From NCBI GenBank assembly GCA_050184115.1, contig JBFXAQ010000006.1, positions 270,183 to 334,182 on the forward strand: a stretch of DNA of 64,000 nt, read 5' to 3'. The position numbers and the translations under genes are program-made. The notes beneath the pieces were generated by a model. It saw only the letters and a list, made by a program, of their open reading frames with translations, ran no database searches and was not told the origin of the DNA. Below, one piece after another: positions 43,451 through 51,756 of the stretch (positions are counted from its first letter, which is position 1; the number at the start of each line of letters is the position of its first letter). This DNA comes from JACKNG01 sp050184115 (lineage in GTDB: Bacteria; Pseudomonadota; Gammaproteobacteria; Ga0077536).

Positions 43451-46400
43451 TCAATCCGTCGCGGTCGTCATCCCGCTGTCCGCCGCGGCACGTTCGAGCA
43501 GCATGCGTTCGCGCGCCATGTCGAGCGCGTCGGCCACTGCGATGCCCTCTGCGTACAGGGTGCGTGCCGCATCAGGTCGTCCTTCGACGAGCGCAAGGCG
43601 AGCCCGCCACAAGGCCGCACGCGGGCGTCCGATGGGAAATACCCGGGCAAAACGCACCAGCCCGGCACACGCGGCGCGGGCTTCCCGCCGCATCTCGCGA
43701 CCACCGCCTGCCCGCGCTTCCCGACCGATGCGCTCGCACTCGCCGACCGCCACTTCGGCCACGCCCGCGAATCCCTCGAGCATGAGAAAGCTGGTCAGGT
43801 CGGTGCGCCGCGCCGTCGCCCGAACCGATGCCACCACGGATCGCGCCCGTTCCGGCTGGCCCTGGGCGAACAGCGCCGCGGCAAGCAGACCGCCCGCGCG
43901 AATCTCTTCGGTGCGGTCGGATTCCTCCACCAGGATATCCAGCGCCCGCTGGCTGGACTGAATGACCGCGGCATAGGCCTGGCGCGCAAGATCGCATTCC
44001 GCTTCGACCAGCAGGGCCCAGGCTTCCCACAGGTGATTGCCGTGCTCGCGTGCCAGCGTGAGTACGATTCGCGCGAGTTGGCGCGCCTCGCCGATCTCGC
44101 CCTGGACGCGCAGAGCCCAGGCACGGGTCAGGCTCACCATGACGACGAGCCGCAGGTCGGCGCACACGCGCCCAGCTTCGATGGCCCGTTCCGTACGCTC
44201 GAATACCGCGCTCCAGTGCCCTTCGCCAGCCGCCCGCAACGAGGCTATCCAATCCACCCAGCCGAACACCGAGCGCTCGTCGAGCGTGGCCGCGGCGGCG
44301 TAGGCGTGCGCTTCGTAGAGGTCCCCGAATCGACGCAGCGGCGTGACGCTCACGGTCAGGCTCATCGCGACATAGGCCCGTGCCCGCACGGCGTGCAACG
44401 GTCCCAGCTCGGATCGATTGAGCATAGCCAGCGCCGCGAGCACTCCCCGCAGGGTGTCACCGGACGCGTAGAAGACATAGCCGAGCTGCTCATGGATTTC
44501 TGCACGGTCACACGCCGTCTCGGCGCCTGCCGTCGCGGCCAGCGGCTGCGAGCCGCGGCGCAGGCCGACTTGTCGCATCGTTTCGGCGACAATGCGCAAC
44601 ATCACCCCGAAGCGGCTACGCGGCGTGTGCTCACCGTACAGGCGCAGAGCCGTCTCCAGATGCTGGCGCGCCTGCGCGTGGCGGCCCAAGGCGACTAGAG
44701 CCTGCCCCAGATGCTGGCTCCAGCGCGCGCGGCGACCGCCCTCGTCGGCCGCCGCAAACTGTTCGAGGGTGTCGACGCCGAACAGGAAGAACTCCCGCGC
44801 AGCCCGGTAATCACCTTCGCGCAACGCCGCGGCACCACCGTGGTCGACGTAACGCAGCGCACGCCAGCTTTCACCGGCGGCCCGCCAGTGCGCGAAGATT
44901 GCGAACGTGCGGCCGCCGAATTCGTCGCCTTGCTCCAGAAGCTGCGCCAGCGCGACGTGCAGATCGCGTCGTTGTTCGTAGAGCATCGAGGCATAGGCGA
45001 CGTCCCGCACCAGCGGATGACGAAACGCGAACGTACCTTGCTCGTCGTCGCCGAGGCGTTCGACGAGTCCGCGTTCGACCAGCGCCGCGAGATCGCCAGC
45101 GACATCACCCCGCTCGGCGGCCGGCGGCATTGCCGCCAGCAGTTGTGGCGAGAACCTCACGCCGAACACACTGGCGCAGTTCAACACCCAGCGCAGCCTG
45201 ATCGGCAGTGCATCGAGCCGCGCATGCACGACCTTGTCCACCGAGTCGGGCAGGACCCCGACGACATCCCCGGGGTCGCCGACCAGGTGGGCGGTGCCGC
45301 GCTCGACAACGAGCATCGATTGATCGGCCAGGTAACGGACGATCTCCCGGGTGAACAGCGGGTTACCCCCGGCATGGTGGAGAATCGCGGCGCACAGCTG
45401 CGGGGTTGCCTGGTTTGCCAGCAGTTCGTTGGCAATCAGCTCGGTCGCATGTCGGCTCGACAAGGGTCCGAGCTGGAACATCAACGCCCGTTCGTCGACC
45501 AACACGGCCGTGGCGTTGAGGATGTCGCGAGGTATGGCGCGCAGGGTCAGGACGAAATTCAGTGCGCCGACTCTGGCCGCACAGAGGATGTCGAGCAGCG
45601 CCCACGATGCTGCGTCCATCCAATGCGCGTCTTCGAGGAATATCAGGGTCGGCGAACCCTCGAGCGCGATCTGTCGTGCTGCATTCTGCACCAGGTGGGC
45701 GACGAGGTTCAGGCGATTGTCGGCGCGGCTCGCTCCCGTCAGCATCGCGGTCGTCGCGTTGTCGGACCATCCGAGCGGATAGAAATCTTCGAGCAACGGC
45801 AGCATTTCGTCCGTGCCCAGGCTCGCGACCACGGCGTCGCGAAGCACGCGACGGCGGCTGGCGGGCGGCAAGTCGCCCAGGTCGAACAGTTGCTCGACCA
45901 GAGGACGAAATGCGCGCAACGCGATGCCGGAGCCGACTTCTTCCATCTGGCAGACGACGACGCGAAAACCACTTGCTTGTGCGAGCCTGGCGAGGTCGCT
46001 GGCGAGCTGGGTCTTGCCGACCCCGGCATCACCCAGGTACGCGAGCAATCGCCGATCCGCCGCCGGCGTAGCACGCAGGGTACCGAGCCAGGCGTTTGCC
46101 GCCGCGATTTCGTGTCCGCGTCCGCAGGTTCGTTCACGCGCCGAGGTGCCGCGGAAGCGTTCAGGGATTGCCGCCCCCGATGAAGGGCGCCGCTGCGGTC
46201 TCTGCGCCACGACAAGTCCTTTCCGGTCACGGGTTGTCAACGACTCCCCGAACACAAAGCTCCTGCACGCACGGCGTGTGTCCTCATCGCACAGAACGCC
46301 TTGCCAAGCGTCCATCATGCGCGCTGCCAGGTTGACGCCGCGACCGATGAGGCGATATTCCCGCCGCGTGGAGCCGCCGAGCAATCCACAGTACACACGC

Positions 46401-47473
46401 CCGGTCGTCACGCCCGCGGCGAACGCAATCCGCTTCGCATCGAACACCTCACGCAGGGCATGGGCGGCCCGAACGGCGCGGTCGGCGTCGTCTTCGTGGG
46501 CATGGCCCACACCGAACGCCGCCACGCAGACCAACCCTTTGTCGTCGTGACAGAACTGGACGAGCGCACCGTCGTGGTCCGCGATAACCCCGTGGACGAT
46601 GGTGTAAGCTTCGTCGGCGAGCGCGGGCGACGGCTCCGCGTCGCGACCGATGCCGATGAACAGCGTGGTCACGGTGCGAAATTCCCCACTCCAGTCGTGC
46701 AACCCGGCCTGCAGCCGCTCGCGGACCAGGTGCGGCACGAAATCGAGCAATTCCCCTGCCGGACGAGGGTGCGCGGCCTTGCCGCCTGCCAGCAGGTCGA
46801 GCGGAGCACGCGCCGTGTAACCCGGCAACCGTGCCGCGCCGGTCGTCACGATCGTTGGCGCATGACGCTGGGCACCGGCGGATAACACGAACTTTCCGGC
46901 TTCGGCGCGCCCCAACGCGACGGCGGCCTCGGTCATGGCGGCCCCGGTGACCAAGAGTTCGCGACGGGCGCCCGGACTACCCAATTCGATCACGGCAAGC
47001 TCGCCGGCGCCGATCCCGGCCTTGAGCTGGAAGCGACGTGCTGTTGGAAAGCTGCCGACCAACTCGCGTGCGCACGAGCGGGCACTGTCGACGACGTCGT
47101 ACAGGGCGTCCTCGGGTCCTTCCCAAACCGCGATCAGTCCATCGCCGGGGAACGTGTGCGCGGCCCCGCCGTGACGGTTGACGGAGTCGACGATCACGTC
47201 GAAACAACTATCGATGAGATTGGCCAACGCCTCGAGGGCACGCGGCCCGCCATCGGCATATTCTTCGACCGCGCGCGTGAAGCCGCCGATATCGAATTGC
47301 ACAACGACGCCGAAACCTTCACCGGACCCGGAACGCGTGCCCAGCAATAACGGCGAGACATAGGGGCGCACGGCAGTCAAATCCCCGGCCGGCATCGATG
47401 ATGCCGGCCGCTCTGCCCCGAACGTGGGAGCGTCCGCCACGTTCCCTGCTGAATGATTCGTCTGGGACGTCAT
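43451..47473 (-). CDS. Soluble-adenylyl-cyclase-like regulator: tandem cyclase domains, NTPase, TPR region
   Basis: A 1340-residue cytoplasmic protein. First cyclase homology domain (about 55-225) has both metal Asp residues, Asp61 (VVVQFDIGGFT) and Asp111 (FPGDGLIAVW). The second (about 265-425) lacks them but has QFCHDDKGLVCVAAFG (Lys312) and EYRLIGRGVNLAARMM with Asn381 and Arg385, the complementary transition-state pair. Then an AAA/STAND-type ATPase: Walker A YLGDAGVGKTQL (about 479-490), Walker B LIFLEDAHWMD (610-620). The last ~500 residues are helical TPR-like repeats. This order is that of mammalian soluble adenylyl cyclase. The frame is open to 48397, but the upstream part does not read as protein; ATG 47473 (MTSQTNHSAG) or 47494 starts it. 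It is upstream of and co-directional with the synthase-methyltransferase gene. Confidence 0.88.
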   Translation of the reverse strand: MTSQTNHSAGNVADAPTFGAERPASSMPAGDLTAVRPYVSPLLLGTRSGSGEGFGVVVQFDIGGFTRAVEEYADGGPRALEALANLIDSCFDVIVDSVNRHGGAAHTFPGDGLIAVWEGPEDALYDVVDSARSCARELVGSFPTARRFQLKAGIGAGELAVIELGSPGARRELLVTGAAMTEAAVALGRAEAGKFVLSAGAQRHAPTIVTTGAARLPGYTARAPLDLLAGGKAAHPRPAGELLDFVPHLVRERLQAGLHDWSGEFRTVTTLFIGIGRDAEPSPALADEAYTIVHGVIADHDGALVQFCHDDKGLVCVAAFGVGHAHEDDADRAVRAAHALREVFDAKRIAFAAGVTTGRVYCGLLGGSTRREYRLIGRGVNLAARMMDAWQGVLCDEDTRRACRSFVFGESLTTRDRKGLVVAQRPQRRPSSGAAIPERFRGTSARERTCGRGHEIAAANAWLGTLRATPAADRRLLAYLGDAGVGKTQLASDLARLAQASGFRVVVCQMEEVGSGIALRAFRPLVEQLFDLGDLPPASRRRVLRDAVVASLGTDEMLPLLEDFYPLGWSDNATTAMLTGASRADNRLNLVAHLVQNAARQIALEGSPTLIFLEDAHWMDAASWALLDILCAARVGALNFVLTLRAIPRDILNATAVLVDERALMFQLGPLSSRHATELIANELLANQATPQLCAAILHHAGGNPLFTREIVRYLADQSMLVVERGTAHLVGDPGDVVGVLPDSVDKVVHARLDALPIRLRWVLNCASVFGVRFSPQLLAAMPPAAERGDVAGDLAALVERGLVERLGDDEQGTFAFRHPLVRDVAYASMLYEQRRDLHVALAQLLEQGDEFGGRTFAIFAHWRAAGESWRALRYVDHGGAAALREGDYRAAREFFLFGVDTLEQFAAADEGGRRARWSQHLGQALVALGRHAQARQHLETALRLYGEHTPRSRFGVMLRIVAETMRQVGLRRGSQPLAATAGAETACDRAEIHEQLGYVFYASGDTLRGVLAALAMLNRSELGPLHAVRARAYVAMSLTVSVTPLRRFGDLYEAHAYAAAATLDERSVFGWVDWIASLRAAGEGHWSAVFERTERAIEAGRVCADLRLVVMVSLTRAWALRVQGEIGEARQLARIVLTLAREHGNHLWEAWALLVEAECDLARQAYAAVIQSSQRALDILVEESDRTEEIRAGGLLAAALFAQGQPERARSVVASVRATARRTDLTSFLMLEGFAGVAEVAVGECERIGREARAGGGREMRREARAACAGLVRFARVFPIGRPRAALWRARLALVEGRPDAARTLYAEGIAVADALDMARERMLLERAAADSGMTTATD

Positions 47474-48165
47474 TGCCGGCGCCGCCACGCGCATTTCGAC
47501 ACGCCGCAGTATAGGCGCACCGGGACTGATTCCGTAGCGGAACCAGCGGGGACGCACACTGCAGGCCAGACAGCCTGTCTGGCGGTTACCACACCTGCGC
47601 CTGGCGGGATCATCACGGCCAGCGGCGTACGTCGCCGCTGTCGTTTCACGCGCCGCGGGCGCGACAATTTGCCCCGGCGCCGCGCGTCGAAACCGGCGGA
47701 CGTGCTGCCGAACCGACGGCGCACAGTTCTCGATTTCAGGCTGACGCGTTGCAGATGTCCGCCCTCGTCCGTGTCCGTCGCAGCTGCGGCAACCGTGCTG
47801 CCCAGGTCGGCGTCTCGACGCCCTGCAAGCCGCTAGCGGCGGCGACCTTCTCAGCGCGGCAAGCGCTTCCGACCGCGCACGGTGGCTAAGGCGAGAACTC
47901 AGCGCCAGGACGGAATCCGAATCCGTGGCAGGACTGCTGTACGCGGGACGGGGTGAATTCGTCGTTTTCTCACTCAGCCATCGTCGCCCCCGATGATGGC
48001 TCGGGCACGACCTCGACCAGCCATGCCCCGCTGCGGAGAGTCGGGCAGGTCGACAACCGTGACCACTGTCGGGTCTTGTCGCGGCCTCGCGCGCAAAGGG
48101 ATTCGGTGATGGCTCCGGGATGGAGGTCGGGATCAGATGCCGTGACTGCGAACGCCTCGAAACCT
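47474..48165. other. 692-base intergenic region
   Basis: The largest gap in the window, between the cyclase-like gene and an SDR gene (both minus strand). I see no convincing gene. On the minus strand TATACT at 47513-47508 could be a -10 giving a 30-40 base leader for the cyclase gene, without a clear -35. TTCCG-TAG-CGGAA (47530-47542) and the 8-bp inverted repeat at 47565-47583 lie just upstream of it. The rest is featureless GC-rich DNA; a decayed gene cannot be excluded because the minus frame stays open without protein-like composition. Confidence 0.5.
47565..47583. promoter_or_regulatory. Inverted repeat upstream of cyclase-like gene
   Basis: GCCAGACA-GCC-TGTCTGGC, two perfect 8-base half sites with a 3-base centre, about 92 bases upstream of the cyclase-like gene start and 50 bases upstream of a possible -10. 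It has the geometry of a dimeric repressor or activator site. No regulator is assigned. Confidence 0.45.
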
Positions 48166-48948
48166 TCAGATCATCGTCCGACCACCGTCGATCGCCCACG
48201 ACTGGCCGTTGACGTAACTCGCCTCGTCGGACGCGAGGTAGACGACCAGGCCCGCCACTTCCGCGGGGCGGATGAACCGTTTCAGAGGTACCGAGTTGAC
48301 GAAATTCCGCGTCGTCTGCTCGACGTCCAGCCTGGCCGCGCGCGCATGCTCGGCGATGAAGCTGGTCGCCATGTCGGTGTCGACCACCCACGGGCACACC
48401 GCGTTGACACGCACGCCCTTGCCGGCAAGCTCGAGAGCGAGGCAGCGGGTGAGCCCGATGACGGCGTGCTTGGACACGTTATAGGCGGACTGGTTGGGTG
48501 TGCCCCACTTGCCCGCGGTCGAGGCGAGGTTGACGATGCTGCCGGCGCCGCGCGCGAGCATCCCCGGCAGGACGAGTTGGGTGACGTGCAGCACGCCGAT
48601 GAAGTTGACCTCGAACAGATCGCGGAAGTCCTGCGCATCGTAGTCGAGGAAGGCCGCGGCGCGGTGAATGCCGGCGTTGTTGACCAGCACATCGATGCCG
48701 CCGCCGGCTTCGGCCTGTTCGACCATCGCCGCCATGGCCGCGCGATCGGTGACGTCGCCGGCGTGGATTGCCACGGTCACGCCGAAGCGTTGTCGCAGGT
48801 CGATCGCGACCGCTTCCAGGCGGGTGGCGTCGCGTGCGTTCAGCACCAGTCCGGCGCCCTCCGCCGCGCAGGCCTCGGCCACCGCCAGTCCGATACCTCG
48901 GCTACCCCCTGTGATAAGCACCGTGCGCCCTGCCAGTCGTCCGGTCAT
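48166..48948 (-). CDS. Short-chain dehydrogenase/reductase
   Basis: A 260-residue classical SDR. The cofactor loop is VLITGGSRGIGLAVAEAC, the structural motif NNAGIH, the catalytic set in VNLASTAGKWGTPNQSAYNVSKHAV (Ser, Tyr-x3-Lys, spread over 25 residues), and the end has LVVYLASDEASYVNGQSWAIDGG. The length and DTDMATSFIAEHARA loop match 3-oxoacyl-ACP-reductase-like or hydroxybutyrate-dehydrogenase-like members; a D-3-hydroxybutyrate dehydrogenase is one option given the PHA genes elsewhere. ATG 48948 is preferred; the open frame beyond it covers an inverted-repeat element. A 177-base gap with that repeat separates it from the GlxA-type regulator gene. Confidence 0.9.
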   Translation of the reverse strand: MTGRLAGRTVLITGGSRGIGLAVAEACAAEGAGLVLNARDATRLEAVAIDLRQRFGVTVAIHAGDVTDRAAMAAMVEQAEAGGGIDVLVNNAGIHRAAAFLDYDAQDFRDLFEVNFIGVLHVTQLVLPGMLARGAGSIVNLASTAGKWGTPNQSAYNVSKHAVIGLTRCLALELAGKGVRVNAVCPWVVDTDMATSFIAEHARAARLDVEQTTRNFVNSVPLKRFIRPAEVAGLVVYLASDEASYVNGQSWAIDGGRTMI

Positions 48949-48971
48949 GTCTCTATGTCTCCCAACAGAAT

Positions 48972-49025
48972 CCTCGACACGGGGTCTGACCCCGTGGCTC
49001 GCCATGGGGTCAGACCCCGTCGAGG
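48972..49025. repeat. REP-like palindromic element
   Basis: CCTCGACACGGGGTCTGACCCC (48972-48993) pairs with GGGGTCAGACCCCGTCGAGG (49006-49025) apart from a two-base bulge, with a 12-base loop. Each arm also holds a near-palindrome GGGGTC-T/A-GACCCC. The arrangement resembles REP/BIME units that are dispersed in many proteobacterial genomes; only one unit is in this window. Confidence 0.6.
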
Positions 49026-49125
49026 CACCCCACCCCTCCGTCCTCTCCACGCAAGCGTCTCAGGCGCGTCAGAAGTTCAGATCCCGTCGCGTCGAGCCCA
49101 CCCGCAAGCTCTGCTCGGCTTCGCT

Positions 49126-50121
49126 TCACACCTCCGCCACCGAACGGAACCTGAAACTCTCGCGGTAACGCGACGGCGTCATGCCGACGTAGCGTTTGAA
49201 CAGCGTGCGAAAGAACGCCGGGTCGGCGTAACCGACCTTGGCCGCGACCTGGTCGATGGGCGTGCTGTCGTGTTCGAGCAGGCGGCGCGCGGCGTTCAGG
49301 CGGAGCTTCTGCAGGTAGACCTTGGGTGGATCGCCGAAGCATTCCTGGAAGCGGCGATAGAAGGTGCGCCAGGACATGCCGAACTCGCGTGCCAGGCTCT
49401 CGAAATGAATCGGCTGGTGAAAATGCCCGAGGATCCAGCTCTCGACCGCCGCCATGGCCCCGGCCTCGACGCCGCCGCGCTGCAGCAGCGGCGGCGGCAC
49501 GTTCTGGCGCACCCGCGGCAGGTCGGCGAGGAACCACTGGGCGCAGGCCAGCAGCGTTTCGCGCCCGCACAGGCGGTCGACGAGGTAGAGCGTGAGATCG
49601 ATGGTGGCGCTCGCCCCGCAGCAGGAATAGATGCCCTGGTCCTCCACCACCATGCGCTCGGCGGTCCAGTTGACGGCCGGAAAGCGCCGCCGGACCTCGT
49701 CGATCAGGCTCCAGTGCATGGCCACCGTGCGGCCATCGAGCAGGCCGCCATGCGCGAGCAGGGCCTGGCTCGGACAGACCGTCGCCACCGGTACGCCACG
49801 CGCCATTTCGCCTCCCACCCAGCCGAGGATGCCGGCGTTGGCGTCGATGACCTCGTCGACGTCGCAGGGCATGCCGGCGAGGAAAACGAGGTCGGCCGGG
49901 CGTGCGTCGGCGATCGAGGCGACCGGCGTGATGGTCACGCAGCCGTCGCAGGTGACCGCGGCGCCGTCACGCGTGATGACCGAGACCTCGAACGGCGGCG
50001 CATGGGCGAACTGGCGCGCGGCGAAGGCGAAGACCTCCAGCGGCCCGGTAATGGTCGAGGCGTTGCCACCGGCAAAGGAGGCGAGAACGATGTGCTTCGG
50101 CGGTGCGGGCGGACGGGTCAT
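49126..50121 (-). CDS. GlxA-type transcriptional regulator (DJ-1/PfpI + AraC HTH)
   Basis: A 331-residue regulator. The N-terminal DJ-1/PfpI-like domain (about 8-180) includes KHIVLASFAGGNASTITGPLEV, VFLAGMPCDVDEV, VCPSQALLAHGGLLDGR and YSCCGASATIDLTLYLV. The C-terminal AraC domain (about 230-325) has two HTHs: FESLAREFGMSWRTFYRRFQ and IDQVAAKVGYADPAFFRTLFK, then RYVGMTPSRYRESF. The elbow Cys normally seen in PfpI is replaced by the CPS-type VCPSQA. The ATG at 50121 has GGAG 7 bases upstream; the ATG at 50127 is too close to it. Divergent from the DUF2938 gene; the ligand and targets are unknown. Confidence 0.9.
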   Translation of the reverse strand: MTRPPAPPKHIVLASFAGGNASTITGPLEVFAFAARQFAHAPPFEVSVITRDGAAVTCDGCVTITPVASIADARPADLVFLAGMPCDVDEVIDANAGILGWVGGEMARGVPVATVCPSQALLAHGGLLDGRTVAMHWSLIDEVRRRFPAVNWTAERMVVEDQGIYSCCGASATIDLTLYLVDRLCGRETLLACAQWFLADLPRVRQNVPPPLLQRGGVEAGAMAAVESWILGHFHQPIHFESLAREFGMSWRTFYRRFQECFGDPPKVYLQKLRLNAARRLLEHDSTPIDQVAAKVGYADPAFFRTLFKRYVGMTPSRYRESFRFRSVAEV

Positions 50122-50318
50122 GGGCATACTCCGGCGACAGGGGCCAAAACCGGCACCGACGGTTCGGCGCCGGCTGGGCCGTTGCACTATGTCGCCATCG
50201 GCGCGGCCTGTCGATGACGACCGCGACGCGCGGGAACGGTGGACGCCGCCGCGCCGGGTTGCAATGCTGCCGCCCTCCAGCGCCACGCCGGTGCGCGCGA
50301 CCCGGGGAGATCGCACAC

Positions 50319-50810
50319 GTGTCCACAGAGCCGCACCCGTTCCTGCTGGCCGTCGCCATCGGCTGCGGCGGTACCCTTGCGCTCGATGCCTGGGTGCTCC
50401 TGCTGGCGCGCGGTTTCGGCGTACCGGCGACCAACTGGGCCATGGTCGGCCGCTGGCTCGCGCACATGCGCAACGGGCGCTTCGTGCACGACGCCATCGG
50501 CGCGGCGGCGCCGGTGCCGGGCGAGCTGGCGCTCGGCTGGGGATTCCATTACGCCATCGGCATCGCTTACGGCGTGTTGCTGGTCGCCTGGCGGGGTGCC
50601 GACTGGCTGCGCGCGCCGACCGTGCTCGCGCCGCTGCTGCTGTCCCTCGCGCTGCTCGTCATGCCGTACTGCGTGATGATGCCCGGCCTCGGACTCGGCA
50701 TCGCCGGCGCCCGGACACCGCGGCCGAACGTCACCCGGCTCAAGAGCGTGGCCAGCCACACCGTCTTCGGGCTCGGCATGTACGCGACCGCGCGCCTCCT
50801 GTCGGCGTGA
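50319..50810 (+). CDS. DUF2938 membrane protein
   Basis: A 163-residue integral membrane protein with four predicted helices (PFLLAVAIGCGGTLALDAWV; GWGFHYAIGIAYGVLLVAWR; LAPLLLSLALLVMPYCVMMP; VFGLGMYATARLL). NWAMVGRWLAHMRNGRFVHD and GLGLGIAGARTPRPNVTRL are the conserved loops of DUF2938. Function unknown. The start is GTG 50319 with GGGGAG upstream; an open frame to 50103 overlaps the divergent regulator. Nothing in the next 205 bases is recognisable. Confidence 0.85.
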   Translation: MSTEPHPFLLAVAIGCGGTLALDAWVLLLARGFGVPATNWAMVGRWLAHMRNGRFVHDAIGAAAPVPGELALGWGFHYAIGIAYGVLLVAWRGADWLRAPTVLAPLLLSLALLVMPYCVMMPGLGLGIAGARTPRPNVTRLKSVASHTVFGLGMYATARLLSA

Positions 50811-51016
50811 CCACCGTGCTCGCGGCGCCTGTTGCGCGTGCGCGGCAGGCGACCGGGTCCGACCGGGCGACCGCACAGCGGAATTGGCGAATCCACCCAC
50901 TCAAACTGTCGATTTTGCCAGCTTGTCCCCGCTGCTTCGCGCGGCGAGCATAACCACGCGGCGCCACCGTCGCCGCGTTTCGACCTCGTCACCACCGCGC
51001 CCGGGGAGAGCACGGC

Positions 51017-51712
51017 ATGAGTATCCAGTTGTACGACCTTGCGGGTGCCGACCCGCGCTATCTCTTCAGCCCCTTCAGCTGGCGCGTGCGCATGGCACTG
51101 CTGCACAAGGGCCTCGATTTCGAGGTCGTGCCGTGGCGCTTCTCGGCACGCGAGGCCATTGCAGAATCGGGCTCGAACGCGGTGCCGGTGATCAAGGACG
51201 GCGACACCTGGGTCAGCGACAGCTGGGCCATCGCCTGCTACCTCGACACGCGGTACGCCGATCGCCCGCCACTCTTCCCGGCGCCGTCCGGCGAGGCCCA
51301 CGCGCGACTGGTTGGCGCCCTGTGCGGCAAGCTGGTGTTCCCCGCGGCCGTGCCGATCGCCCTTTACCAGGCCTACGTGCTGCTCGACCCGGCCAGCCAG
51401 CCCTATTTCCGCGAGAGCCGCGAGGCGATGTTCAACGCGCGACTCGAAGACATCCACACGGACGAGAAGACGGGCCCCGCGCGCCTCGCCGAGGCGCTCA
51501 AGCCCTTCGACGAGGTGCTCGACGTCTGCGACTACCTCGGCGGCAGCCAGGCGACCTACGCCGATTTCCTGCTCTTCGGCATCCTCAAGTGGACGGACAT
51601 CGTCAGCAGCTACCCGGTCATCGATCGCGCGACGCCGAGCGGGCGCTGGTTCACCCGCCTCGAGACCGACTACGGCGGCCATGCCGGCCGCGTACCGCGC
51701 GTGCGCGACTGA
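51017..51712 (+). CDS. Glutathione S-transferase, beta-etherase (LigE)-like
   Basis: A 231-residue GST-like protein. The opening MSIQLYDLAGADPRYLFSPF followed by SWRVRMALLHKGLDFEVVPW resembles the LigE/glutathionyl-hydroquinone group, with VPVIKDGDTWVSDSWAIACY as the thioredoxin-fold cis-Pro/ESD region. The helical domain ends ATYADFLLFGILKW. It may act on an aromatic ether or another xenobiotic; this is family-level inference. It lies 44 bases before the 593-residue unknown, so may be co-transcribed with the lar-type genes. CGGGGAGAGCACGGC precedes the ATG. Confidence 0.85.
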   Translation: MSIQLYDLAGADPRYLFSPFSWRVRMALLHKGLDFEVVPWRFSAREAIAESGSNAVPVIKDGDTWVSDSWAIACYLDTRYADRPPLFPAPSGEAHARLVGALCGKLVFPAAVPIALYQAYVLLDPASQPYFRESREAMFNARLEDIHTDEKTGPARLAEALKPFDEVLDVCDYLGGSQATYADFLLFGILKWTDIVSSYPVIDRATPSGRWFTRLETDYGGHAGRVPRVRD

Positions 51713-51756
51713 GTGCCTGTGCCAGAATCACCACCGCAGCAGCGACGGAGTCCGAC

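Noticed and set aside
47474..48397. N-terminal extension of the cyclase-like protein to 1648 residues
   Set aside because: The added sequence is Arg/Ser/Pro-rich, overlaps the neighbouring SDR gene and lacks any domain; the cyclase domain begins soon after ATG 47473.
47953..50217. 754-codon plus-strand frame opposite the SDR and GlxA genes
   Set aside because: Antisense to two confident genes; composition is that of a shadow frame.
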